NCBI GenBank assembly: GCA_016186045.1
Contig: JACPMJ010000015.1
Location: 1 to 41,187 of the forward strand
From: Candidatus Uhrbacteria bacterium
GTDB lineage: Bacteria > Patescibacteriota > Patescibacteriia > JACQRZ01
Length of the DNA: 41,187 nucleotides
Direction of reading: 5' to 3'
Positions 29,123 to 37,183 of the stretch are shown piece after piece (the first letter of the stretch is position 1; every line of letters starts with the position of its first letter). The translations under genes were made by a program, and so were the position numbers. A model generated the notes under the pieces. That model had not been told where the DNA came from and made no database searches. It saw nothing but the letters and a program-made list of their open reading frames with translations.

Positions 29123-29194
29123 TGTCCTCACAAGGACTCGAACCTTGATCTTGAGCTCCGGAGGCTCACGCTCTATCCCTTGAGCTATGAGGAC
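29123..29194 (-). tRNA. tRNA-Arg(CCG), CCA not encoded
   Basis: Minus: GTCCTCATAGCTCAAGGGATAGAGCGTGAGCCTCCGGAGCTCAAGATCAAGGTTCGAGTCCTTGTGAGGACA; anticodon loop CTCCGGA; followed by GGG. Confidence 0.93.
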
Positions 29195-29225
29195 ACAAGA
29201 AAAATGGAAGGGTAAATGAAGATAT

Positions 29226-30236
29226 CTACCACCCTCTTCGAATGGCTCTGAACCATTTATACAGCGTATACAATGACAGGCGAAAAATCAAGTCAAAGGT
29301 TCCGCTGTACTCACGCATACTGCCGTCAAACCCTTGCTTAAACCGGGTAATGCCCGCCCATGGATGATGCGGATCGCCGCTTCCATCTATGCCTCCCATG
29401 TCATACCAATGAATACCTTTTTTCTTCATCTCCTCCATAATTTTCCAATGAAGAAAATGCGGCGCCATATTTTCCCGATATACCCCATCACTGCCACCAT
29501 GTATGTATGTCGCCGTATCTCCAAATCGTATAATAAGCGCGGCGGCGATATTTTTTCCACCTATCTGTGCGGTATATATGGACAGCTGTACCTCCCCTCC
29601 CTCCATACTCCTCACCATAGTCCTATAATATTCATCCGGATGCAGGCGAAATTCGCGGCGATGCGAGGTCTTTTTTGCGAGCGTAAGAAATGTCTCACAT
29701 GCGCGTATCCTATCTTCTTTGGTTTCTGTACACGAAACAGTTACTCCTTTTCGCTGGGCGAGACGGATGTTATATCGTGTTTTTGAGTGCATATCGGAAA
29801 GCAGTTGATCTGTACTTTTTGATACGTCTACGATCCATACGGTCTTGGGCTGAATATCTTTTGTCTGCCGTACCCACCTCTTACCAAAAAGCTCCTCTAA
29901 CTCCTGAAATACTTCTTTCTCCTCGCCTCCACTGCAGATGGGCTCAAAACGGAGAAAGACCGCGCCCTGCGCCATACTCCTTACTGCCGCGACCCATGCG
30001 GAGATATTCTTTTGAGTCAATACCAATCCACGAGGAATGTACCAGTATGAAAATCCAAAAGGAAACTCCATGCGTACCGCGGAAAAAAAGAATTCTTTTT
30101 CATATTCTCGCACTACCGTCCTACCAAGCGCATGCTGAAACTCTCCCCACTCATAGGATTGTAAAAATTCCGTATGCTCACATGCGGTTGCGCGCATGTT
30201 CCATTCTTTTTTTGTGATCTCCATACTGTGCGTCAT
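29226..30236 (-). CDS. FemAB-family aminoacyltransferase (peptidoglycan bridge formation)
   Basis: SYEWGEFQHALGRTVVR...SKTRYNIRLAQRKGV...AAALIIRFGDTATYIHGGS...HWYDMGGIDG...FKQGFDGSMREYSGTFDLI. Confidence 0.88.
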   Translation of the reverse strand: MTHSMEITKKEWNMRATACEHTEFLQSYEWGEFQHALGRTVVREYEKEFFFSAVRMEFPFGFSYWYIPRGLVLTQKNISAWVAAVRSMAQGAVFLRFEPICSGGEEKEVFQELEELFGKRWVRQTKDIQPKTVWIVDVSKSTDQLLSDMHSKTRYNIRLAQRKGVTVSCTETKEDRIRACETFLTLAKKTSHRREFRLHPDEYYRTMVRSMEGGEVQLSIYTAQIGGKNIAAALIIRFGDTATYIHGGSDGVYRENMAPHFLHWKIMEEMKKKGIHWYDMGGIDGSGDPHHPWAGITRFKQGFDGSMREYSGTFDLIFRLSLYTLYKWFRAIRRGW

Positions 30237-30832
30237 TATTTCCTCCCGAGTCCTTTCAACGCCGCTTTGAGCCGTGATTCAATATCTTGTTCAATGTCTT
30301 TTGGTAGAGAGTGCACCGCCTGCCGCGCCTCCATATTACTATATCCAAGTCCCATAAGCGCATCCATAAGTTCGCTATCAGATGTTCCTTGCATATCTCT
30401 CTCTCCATCCGTGGAAGAAATCCACACAGAAAAACCTTGCGCCTTACTCTTGAGCTCAATCACGATCCTCTCCGCTGTTTTTGACCCTATGCCTTGAATC
30501 TGTTTCAGAAGACTCGCATCTCCACGAATGATGGCGCGCGCGATGTCTTCCGGAGACGCGCAATTTAAAATATTCAGTGCCGTTTTTGGGCCGATGCCGG
30601 ATACCGAGGTGAGGTGCTCAAAAAGCTCAAGTTCTTTCTGTGTCAAAAATCCATAGAGATCTTGTGCTTGCTCACGGACTACGTGAAAAATAAAAAATTC
30701 TGCCGTGTCGCCGATATTTTTTTTGAATAATGTCGCTTCAGAGCAGTATACGCGATACCCAATATCCTCTACACACACTATACAGTTTGTTTGCTCAATT
30801 CGAAGTATGTTTCCACGAAGATACGCGATCAT
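30236..30832 (-). CDS. ruvA: Holliday junction branch-migration protein RuvA
   Basis: MIAYLRGNILRIEQ..., LTSVSGIGPKTALNIL, LLKQIQGIGSKTAERIVIELK. Confidence 0.95.
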   Translation of the reverse strand: MIAYLRGNILRIEQTNCIVCVEDIGYRVYCSEATLFKKNIGDTAEFFIFHVVREQAQDLYGFLTQKELELFEHLTSVSGIGPKTALNILNCASPEDIARAIIRGDASLLKQIQGIGSKTAERIVIELKSKAQGFSVWISSTDGERDMQGTSDSELMDALMGLGYSNMEARQAVHSLPKDIEQDIESRLKAALKGLGRK

Positions 30833-33792
30833 ACGGAGGTGGTATATATCTTTACAAATATCTTTTTTCCATTCACCTCAAGCGGTATCATCTCTTCTGT
30901 TTTTTCTTCAAAAACCTCGGATGCAAGTATGCTTCGCTGAATGTCTGCATGGTGCATCGCCATCATACTATGTATATCGGAATCGTCGGAAATATACTGC
31001 ACGCCCACTCTATCACGCACCGTAAGACCAAGTGTTTTTCTCTGCGCATTCACCTGTCGAACAAACTCACGATACAGTCCTTCCAACGCAAGCTCGCGCG
31101 TCACAAATGTATTAAGTGCAACCACACACTCTCCATGTCTGTGCACAGCCCAATCATCGCCGCCAGGCAAATCCGCGCATCGCCGTGCATGTTTCACGTT
31201 CACTTCTTCTGCGATGATGGTATACAACGCATCATCCAAATCGCGCGTACACACAAGCTCACCCAGCGGTTGACGCACTTTGATGCCTGCCCGCGCACGA
31301 AGCGCATGCACTGTCTCCACGATCTCACGTACTTCCTGCATCTGGCGTTCGAGCATATCATCCACTAAGTCTATTTTTGCAACAGGCCACTCCTCCAAAT
31401 GCACCGACTCTTTTTTATTTTGACGCGCTACCTCTTGATATATCTCTTCCGCAATAAATGGCGTAAACGGCGCCATACCTTTTGCAAGCGTATGGAGTAT
31501 CTCTGCCAATGTCTCTTGAGCGAATATTTTATCAGCCCCATCGTCTCCTTTGAATCGATCTCTCGAACGACGGATATACCATCCGGAAAGCTCTGAAATA
31601 AAATGTTCAATAGGTCGTATGGCTTCCCCAAGCTTGTACTCATTCATCTTATCTGTTATCTCTTGAATAAGTTTTTGACTCAAAGAAAGAATCCACCTAT
31701 CTAATATGTTTTTTGAAGGTTTTCTATTTGAATCAACTATGTGTTCAACGGGAAATAAGAGATAAAACTGCAAGACATTATAGAGTGTATTGATAATTTT
31801 ATTATAGGTCTCACGAAGACCTTGTTCCGAGAAATTCATATCTTCTGCGATGATGACTGGGGAAGAGAGAATATAATATCGCAAGGCGTCCGCACCATAC
31901 TTTTCCACCATCTCATTGGGATCGGGATAGTTCTTGAGCCGCTTACTCATCTTCTTCCCATCTTGTGCCAACACAATGCCATTTACGATGACATGTTTAA
32001 ATGCTGGCACCATGCCTCGCATTGGAATAGCGGGCGATTCTCCTCGTGTTAATGCGGTTGCGAGTACATGTAAAGAATAAAACCATCCGCGCGTCTGATC
32101 TTGCCCCTCGGCAATAAATTCCGCCGGAAACCCCGCCTCAAACTTTTCCTTGTTTTCAAATGGATAGTGCATCTGGCCATACGGCATGGATCCGGACTCA
32201 AACCAGCAATCCAACACCTCCGGAATGCGGGTGAATTTTTTGCCATTTTTTTCAATGACAATCTCATCAATGATATGCTTATGCAGATCCGTCACTCTCT
32301 TCCCCGATGCCGCCTCCAATTCTGCAATACTCCCCACGCATAACAGCTCTCCATCTTCGCTTTTCCATATCGGCAATGGTGTTCCCCAAAACCGATTTCG
32401 TGAGATCGCCCAATCTCGCGCGCCCTCCAGCCACGCGCCAAATCTGCCATCCTTCATATGCGCCGGCACCCAGTCAGTCTGCGTATTATTTTTCAAAAGA
32501 TCCTGTCGCATATCTTTTACACGGACAAACCATGTTTCTGCCGCATAATTCAAAAGCGGCGTATCGCACCGCCAACAATGCGGATAGCTATGTATGTATG
32601 CTTCACTAATCAAGATCTTGCCCTCACTTTTGAGTAAGGCGACAACTTCGCGATCGGTTTTTGTCGGATCGTTTTTCGGTTTTACCTGCATGCCACTAAA
32701 ATCTGTCACTTCAGAGGTAAACGTCCCATCCATGGCGACGTGCTGGACAAAACCCGTCTTTTCACGCTCGCCTATCGCATAATCATCCTCACCGAACGCC
32801 GGCGCAATATGCACAATACCCGTACCATCATCGGCCGTTACGAAATCCGCGGATACTACGCGAAATGCGTTTTTTGTATCTTTAAAATACGGAAAAAGCG
32901 GCTCATATATCAGACCTTCGAGTTGATCACTACTAATATTTTTTTCTTGTATCGTCTCATACTCACCTATAAAAACCCCCTCATAGGACGCCACTCGATC
33001 TCTTCCTACTATGACCGTCTCCTCTTCTCCAGTCTCCTTGGATTGCAATGTCAGCGCGACATAGGGAATTTTTTTTCCTATCGCAAGAAGCACGTTCCCG
33101 GGTAGTGTCCATGGCGTCGTCGTCCATGCCAGAAGCGATACCTCCCCGTTCATCCCTAATTTCTCCTGCGCGTTTTTTATCTTAAATTTCACCGTCACAG
33201 ATATATCCGTAATCTCCTTATATTCCTCCGCAACCTCATGCGTTGAGACTGGTGTGACACATCGGGGACAAATATGTATGGGACGTTTCCCTTCATAGAT
33301 AAGTCCTTTTTTCCAAAGCTGACTAAACACCCACCACACGCTCTCCATATATGTCACATCCATGGTTTTATACGCGTGTTCCATATCCACCCATCGCCCG
33401 ATGCGATGGATAAATTTCTTCCACTCTTCCACATACATGAGTACCGTCGCACGGCACGCCTCATTAAACTTAGCTATGCCATATTCTTCTATGTCTTTTT
33501 TTGACTTGAATTTCAACTGCTGTTCAATGATGTTTTCTATGGGCAAGCCATGGCAATCCCATCCCCATACGCGCTCCACACGGTACCCTCGCATCGTCCA
33601 ATACCGTGGCACCGCATCTTTCATGCATGAGCTTGGTATATGGCCGTAATGCGGCAGACCCGTAGCAAATGGCGGGCCATCATAAAACACGTACGGTTTT
33701 TCTGCCGGCCGTTCTTTCATGGACTTTTCAAATATCTTATGCGCGTCCCAAAACGCTAAGATATCCTTCTCTCTATCTGATACATGGGCCAT
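30829..33792 (-). CDS. ileS: Isoleucyl-tRNA synthetase, eukaryal-like (type 2) form
   Basis: YDGPPFATGLPHYGHIPSS, VWGWDCHGLPIE, KKMSKRLKNYPDPNEM. Confidence 0.95.
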   Translation of the reverse strand: MAHVSDREKDILAFWDAHKIFEKSMKERPAEKPYVFYDGPPFATGLPHYGHIPSSCMKDAVPRYWTMRGYRVERVWGWDCHGLPIENIIEQQLKFKSKKDIEEYGIAKFNEACRATVLMYVEEWKKFIHRIGRWVDMEHAYKTMDVTYMESVWWVFSQLWKKGLIYEGKRPIHICPRCVTPVSTHEVAEEYKEITDISVTVKFKIKNAQEKLGMNGEVSLLAWTTTPWTLPGNVLLAIGKKIPYVALTLQSKETGEEETVIVGRDRVASYEGVFIGEYETIQEKNISSDQLEGLIYEPLFPYFKDTKNAFRVVSADFVTADDGTGIVHIAPAFGEDDYAIGEREKTGFVQHVAMDGTFTSEVTDFSGMQVKPKNDPTKTDREVVALLKSEGKILISEAYIHSYPHCWRCDTPLLNYAAETWFVRVKDMRQDLLKNNTQTDWVPAHMKDGRFGAWLEGARDWAISRNRFWGTPLPIWKSEDGELLCVGSIAELEAASGKRVTDLHKHIIDEIVIEKNGKKFTRIPEVLDCWFESGSMPYGQMHYPFENKEKFEAGFPAEFIAEGQDQTRGWFYSLHVLATALTRGESPAIPMRGMVPAFKHVIVNGIVLAQDGKKMSKRLKNYPDPNEMVEKYGADALRYYILSSPVIIAEDMNFSEQGLRETYNKIINTLYNVLQFYLLFPVEHIVDSNRKPSKNILDRWILSLSQKLIQEITDKMNEYKLGEAIRPIEHFISELSGWYIRRSRDRFKGDDGADKIFAQETLAEILHTLAKGMAPFTPFIAEEIYQEVARQNKKESVHLEEWPVAKIDLVDDMLERQMQEVREIVETVHALRARAGIKVRQPLGELVCTRDLDDALYTIIAEEVNVKHARRCADLPGGDDWAVHRHGECVVALNTFVTRELALEGLYREFVRQVNAQRKTLGLTVRDRVGVQYISDDSDIHSMMAMHHADIQRSILASEVFEEKTEEMIPLEVNGKKIFVKIYTTSV

Positions 33793-33895
33793 ACTTCACT
33801 ATTGATATTTTAAACAAATATAGTATACTCAATTTGGTAGAATCGGGCAAGATGTGGTATACTTTTTAAAGATAATAATTAATAACTGTTTTTTT

Positions 33896-34480
33896 ATGGA
33901 CATGGATATACAACAGCCATCTGCACAGCCGCCTGTCTTGAAAACAAACGCGATAGCCCTTATCGTGGTCATAGTGCTCATTTTGGGGGTTGGTGCTGGC
34001 CTGGGATATGTGTTTACAAAAAAAGGCGGAAAAAATGTTTCGCAAGACACCCAAGTTACGGCGCCAACAACGCCCACTCCTCAGGTGAGCGAACAGCCCA
34101 TTGCTCCGCCACCGTCTGGCACGCAAATAGCCCAACCAGCTCCGCCGCCTCCGCCGCCATCAATAGGATTTTACGGCAAAGTTATGAAGCGTGATGGAAC
34201 CGCTGTCACCATCCAACAGCTACTTCCTCCCACCACGCCAGGAGGAAAACTGACTGAAGGAAAGACGTATACCGTCACTGCGGAAGAAACCATCTCATAT
34301 ATCAATCAGAAAAAGAATCCAAAGCCAAAACCGGGCGAACCGCCGTTTTCTCCGTCTCCCGGCTCGCTCTCCGGACTCACGAAAGGATTGTTTGTCTATA
34401 TTGAAACCGGCGATGATATCGCCACAAAAACAACGGTAAAAGCGAATCAGGTGATGTATTCAATAGAGAGTCCGTTCTAA
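33896..34480 (+). CDS. Hypothetical membrane-anchored protein with Pro-rich linker
   Basis: TM IALIVVIVLILGVGAGLGYVF, PPPPPP linker, small C-terminal domain; followed by a terminator. Confidence 0.7.
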   Translation: MDMDIQQPSAQPPVLKTNAIALIVVIVLILGVGAGLGYVFTKKGGKNVSQDTQVTAPTTPTPQVSEQPIAPPPSGTQIAQPAPPPPPPSIGFYGKVMKRDGTAVTIQQLLPPTTPGGKLTEGKTYTVTAEETISYINQKKNPKPKPGEPPFSPSPGSLSGLTKGLFVYIETGDDIATKTTVKANQVMYSIESPF

Positions 34481-34500
34481 GAAGCTCACGTCATTCCCAA

Positions 34501-34528
34501 AAAAAATGCCTCTACAGAGGCATTTTTT
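34501..34528. terminator. Rho-independent terminator
   Basis: AAAAAATGCCTCT-ac-AGAGGCATTTTTT. Confidence 0.8.
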
Positions 34529-34544
34529 CTTTCTTTCAGTCCGT

Positions 34545-34964
34545 TCAAAACGCAAGTTTCAATTCTTGTTTTATCCTTTGCAACGCAATCTCATGTTCAT
34601 ACGTTTTCTTTTTTTGATCCTCCACTTCTTTTTCCACTCTTCGCAACCATTCAATAGTAGCAAAACGCTCCTCGTCCAAGCGTTTTAAGATCGTAATCAT
34701 CTGATCGTTGGCGTTCATTTGTTCTTTTCTGAATGCTTCAAATTCTGTTTTTGTAACCGTCTGATCAAGACGCTCGCCATGCTCGATAACTACGGAGGTA
34801 AGTTTATCAAGCCGTTCGTCAATCTGAACAAACTTCGCGTCAACCCGATCAAAGCGTTCGTCTATCTGAACGAACTTCGCGTCAACCCGATCAAAGCGTT
34901 CGTCTATCTGAACGAACTTCGCGTCATGTTCGGTAAGTTTTTTGATGATGATATCTTCTTGCAT
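34545..34964 (-). CDS. Coiled-coil protein with 14-aa internal repeats
   Basis: DAKFVQIDERFDRV repeated about three times; heptad-like C-terminal half. Confidence 0.7.
   Translation of the reverse strand: MQEDIIIKKLTEHDAKFVQIDERFDRVDAKFVQIDERFDRVDAKFVQIDERLDKLTSVVIEHGERLDQTVTKTEFEAFRKEQMNANDQMITILKRLDEERFATIEWLRRVEKEVEDQKKKTYEHEIALQRIKQELKLAF
34815..34926 (-). repeat. 42-bp tandem repeat (about 2.7 copies)
   Basis: ttcgtctatctgaacgaacttcgcgtcaacccgatcaaagcg at 34815, 34857 and 34899 (last partial). Confidence 0.9.
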
Positions 34965-35049
34965 AGTGTATCTATTATCTAACAAAAAAACACTAAAGTC
35001 AAACCTCTCCCAGTGGATAAGTTTTTCCCTTTAAAACTTATGATTTTCA

Positions 35050-35103
35050 CCCTCACCTTCTTCTCCAGCTCATCAAGGCGCTTCTGGAGATTTTGATTTG
35101 TTT
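35050..35103 (-). repeat. Fibre-tail repeat copy D
   Basis: Minus translation TNQNLQKRLDELEKKVRVK immediately after the relE stop codon; matches the fibre C-terminus TNQDLQKRLDEIEKKVR. Confidence 0.85.
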
Positions 35104-35353
35104 ACTTATAAATATCCCGTCTGTGTCCGATAAGAAGAATAGTAATACTGTCTTTCTCACAATCGAAGATTACCCTATAATCACCGACGCGAAACCGATA
35201 ATTTCCCAGCTCGCTTCGCACGAGAGGTTCCGCAAACTCCATAGGGTCATCTTGGGAGCAATAAAAATCCAATTTTTTAATAATGCGAATCTGTATATCT
35301 TTCGGCAATTTCTGAATTTGCTTCAACGCCCGACACTTGACATAATACTTCAT
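35102..35353 (-). CDS. RelE/ParE-superfamily toxin
   Basis: MKYYVKCRALKQIQKLPKDIQIRIIKKL...PLVRSELGNYRFRVGDYRVIFDCEKDSITILLIGHRRDIY. Confidence 0.9.
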   Translation of the reverse strand: MKYYVKCRALKQIQKLPKDIQIRIIKKLDFYCSQDDPMEFAEPLVRSELGNYRFRVGDYRVIFDCEKDSITILLIGHRRDIYK

Positions 35354-35365
35354 ATATGAACGTTT

Positions 35366-35650
35366 TTACTCTATCCCAAGAATCTTTTTTACTTCACGGG
35401 CAGAGTATTTCTTCCGTTCGTTTCGCGCTTTGTGTATGTTCATACGATACGAGGGACTTGAAAGAGCCAGAAGATCCTCTGTCAGACTTTCAAACGTTGC
35501 GTTTGGCATAATGACCCCTATGGGTTTGCTACTTTTCAATACACGAATAAATGACCCTCGGGATTCAGCCGTTTTTAATAGTTTAGATATACCAGCTTGA
35601 ATTTCTTGTACGCTTGCGAAGTCTTCACGCTGAAATAGTTTTTTTTGCAT
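35366..35650 (-). CDS. Antitoxin (Phd/YefM or RelB-like)
   Basis: Directly upstream of relE; ...GISKLLKTAESRGSFIRVLKSSKPIGVIMPNATFESLTEDL, the Phd/YefM pattern. Confidence 0.75.
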   Translation of the reverse strand: MQKKLFQREDFASVQEIQAGISKLLKTAESRGSFIRVLKSSKPIGVIMPNATFESLTEDLLALSSPSYRMNIHKARNERKKYSAREVKKILGIE

Positions 35651-35668
35651 AAAAAAATATAATAATTA

Positions 35669-36109
35669 TTACAGAATTATTATAGATTTTTTTATCGTGC
35701 TTGTCAAATTTTTCTTCACCCTCACCTTCTTCTCCGGCTCTTCCAGACGCCTCCGGAGATCTTGATTTTTTTGCAGTTCTTTGATAATAACTTCAAGTTT
35801 TTTTCTTAATCGTGGAATATCTCTTTGCGCGGTATTCCAAACAATTCCCAGATCAACGCCAAAATATTCATGAATCAACATATCACGCATCCCCGCCATT
35901 TCTTGCCACTCAACATGCGGATGAGCATTGCGAAAATCCTTCGAAATATTTTTCACTGCCTCGCCCAAGATTTCAAACTTCCGCATAACTGCATCTTGTG
36001 TTTTAGTATCATCAAAAAATTCTTCTTGCGAGATATTTTTTGTCCATCTCTCTATATCTAAAATACTCTCAAGCATGTGTAATAAAAATATCTTAGGATC
36101 TTTCTTCAT
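35669..36109 (-). CDS. HepT-family HEPN toxin with a fibre-derived C-terminal extension
   Basis: RDMLIHEYFGVD = RX4HXY motif; C-terminal IIKELQKNQDLRRRLEEPEKKVRVKK matches the fibre tail. Confidence 0.85.
   Translation of the reverse strand: MKKDPKIFLLHMLESILDIERWTKNISQEEFFDDTKTQDAVMRKFEILGEAVKNISKDFRNAHPHVEWQEMAGMRDMLIHEYFGVDLGIVWNTAQRDIPRLRKKLEVIIKELQKNQDLRRRLEEPEKKVRVKKNLTSTIKKSIIIL
35719..35785 (-). repeat. Fibre-tail repeat copy C (in frame inside hepT)
   Basis: IKELQKNQDLRRRLEEPEKKVR vs fibre IKELQKTNQDLQKRLDEIEKKVR; one codon deleted and the stop codon lost. Confidence 0.85.
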
Positions 36110-36407
36110 AAATGATTTTTTGTTCTTCCATAATCCGCTCTTTTAGAAGCGGATGGATCGCATTATATGTAACAATGTCAACCTTCTTTTTTAGTTTTTT
36201 TTCAAGCTCTGCTTTCAACCGTACCATATCAAAAAGACTTTTCTTGCCTTTAAAACTCACTACTATATCAATATCGCTATTTTTTTTTGCCGTATTGCGC
36301 GCATATGAGCCAAAAAACGCCGCACGCGTCACTGCCGCCTTTTTAAGAACGGGGATAACTTTTTTTCTGACTGATTGAAGTGTCATATTTTTTATTTTAT
36401 TCTCCAT
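36093..36407 (-). CDS. MntA-family nucleotidyltransferase antitoxin
   Basis: AAFFGSYARNTAKKNSDIDIVVSF = GSxARx(n)DxD motif; overlaps the hepT start by 17 bp. Confidence 0.88.
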   Translation of the reverse strand: MENKIKNMTLQSVRKKVIPVLKKAAVTRAAFFGSYARNTAKKNSDIDIVVSFKGKKSLFDMVRLKAELEKKLKKKVDIVTYNAIHPLLKERIMEEQKIIYEERS

Positions 36408-36457
36408 GTCATCCTCGATCCCCAATCAAGTTGAGGACAGGCTTTGATCGAGGATCC
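36407..36457. repeat. Palindromic REP-like element
   Basis: TCCTCGATC (36412-36420)/GATCGAGGA (36446-36454); contains CCCAATCAAGTTG, the exact reverse complement of 6132-6144. Confidence 0.5.
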
Positions 36458-36464
36458 ATCCCCT

Positions 36465-36569
36465 CTACCTCACCTTCTTCTCCAATTCTTCCAGACGTTT
36501 CTGGAGATCTTGATTTGTTTTTTGGAGTTCCTTGATTGCCGCGGAGGTATTTTTTACTCCAATATTTAT
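36465..36569 (-). repeat. Fibre-tail repeat copy B
   Basis: 89/105 nt identical to copy A by hand count; translates to NIGVKNTSAAIKELQKTNQDLQKRLEELEKKVR* with the TAG stop kept. Confidence 0.9.
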
Positions 36570-36778
36570 CTCCTCTGCGACACAACAGCCTTCAAGGGAA
36601 TCTTTTGAAAATCTTTAGGAAGCACCTTTGACGCATCGAGAATTTCGATCGCAATGATCTTACCTTTTTTGTCATAATCAAAAATGATTCCCTCTTGCAC
36701 CTCTTCGCTTTCCGCGTATGCAGAATCTTTAAACTGAATACTTAGAGCGTCAATTTTCTTGTCATATTGAAACTTCAT
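36566..36778 (-). CDS. DUF2283 protein (antitoxin-like partner)
   Basis: MKFQYDKKIDALSIQFKDSAYAESEEVQEGIIFDYDKKGKIIAIEILDASKVLP. Confidence 0.88.
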   Translation of the reverse strand: MKFQYDKKIDALSIQFKDSAYAESEEVQEGIIFDYDKKGKIIAIEILDASKVLPKDFQKIPLKAVVSQRR

Positions 36779-37026
36779 ATGTATTTCTTTATCTTTGAAC
36801 TTATAAAGGCAGTCACAATACTTGTATCGGCATGCTCTTGTTTATCATAAATCACTATAAGGACATAACGTTTCTTGTCTTTCTTAAAAATTCGCATAGC
36901 TCTAAACCGAATCATTGTTTGCCGAACAACCTTATCTGGATGGACTATACAGTCGAGAATATCTTTCGATAAAATATTTCTTTCTTCTATTTGAAATAGC
37001 GCATGATCACTAAATAGTGTAGCCAT
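36775..37026 (-). CDS. DUF4258 protein (RelE-like or BrnT-like toxin candidate)
   Basis: FSDHALFQIEERNILSKDILDCIVHPDKVVRQ...YVLIVIYDKQEHADTSIVTAFISSKIKKY; 4-nt overlap with the DUF2283 gene. Confidence 0.82.
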   Translation of the reverse strand: MATLFSDHALFQIEERNILSKDILDCIVHPDKVVRQTMIRFRAMRIFKKDKKRYVLIVIYDKQEHADTSIVTAFISSKIKKYI

Positions 37027-37078
37027 ATTTTCCTTTCATGGAAATTGTACACTGAAATTTATATAAACACAAACCCTC

Positions 37079-37183
37079 CTACCTCACCTTCTTCTCTATC
37101 TCATCGAGGCGTTTTTGGAGATCTTGGTTTGTTTTTTGCAGTTCTTTGATCGCCGCGGAGGTGTTTTTTTCTCCGATGTTTAC
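37079..37183 (-). repeat. Fibre-tail repeat copy A (3' end of the fibre gene)
   Basis: Encodes VNIGEKNTSAAIKELQKTNQDLQKRLDEIEKKVR*; parent of copies B-D. Confidence 0.9.
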
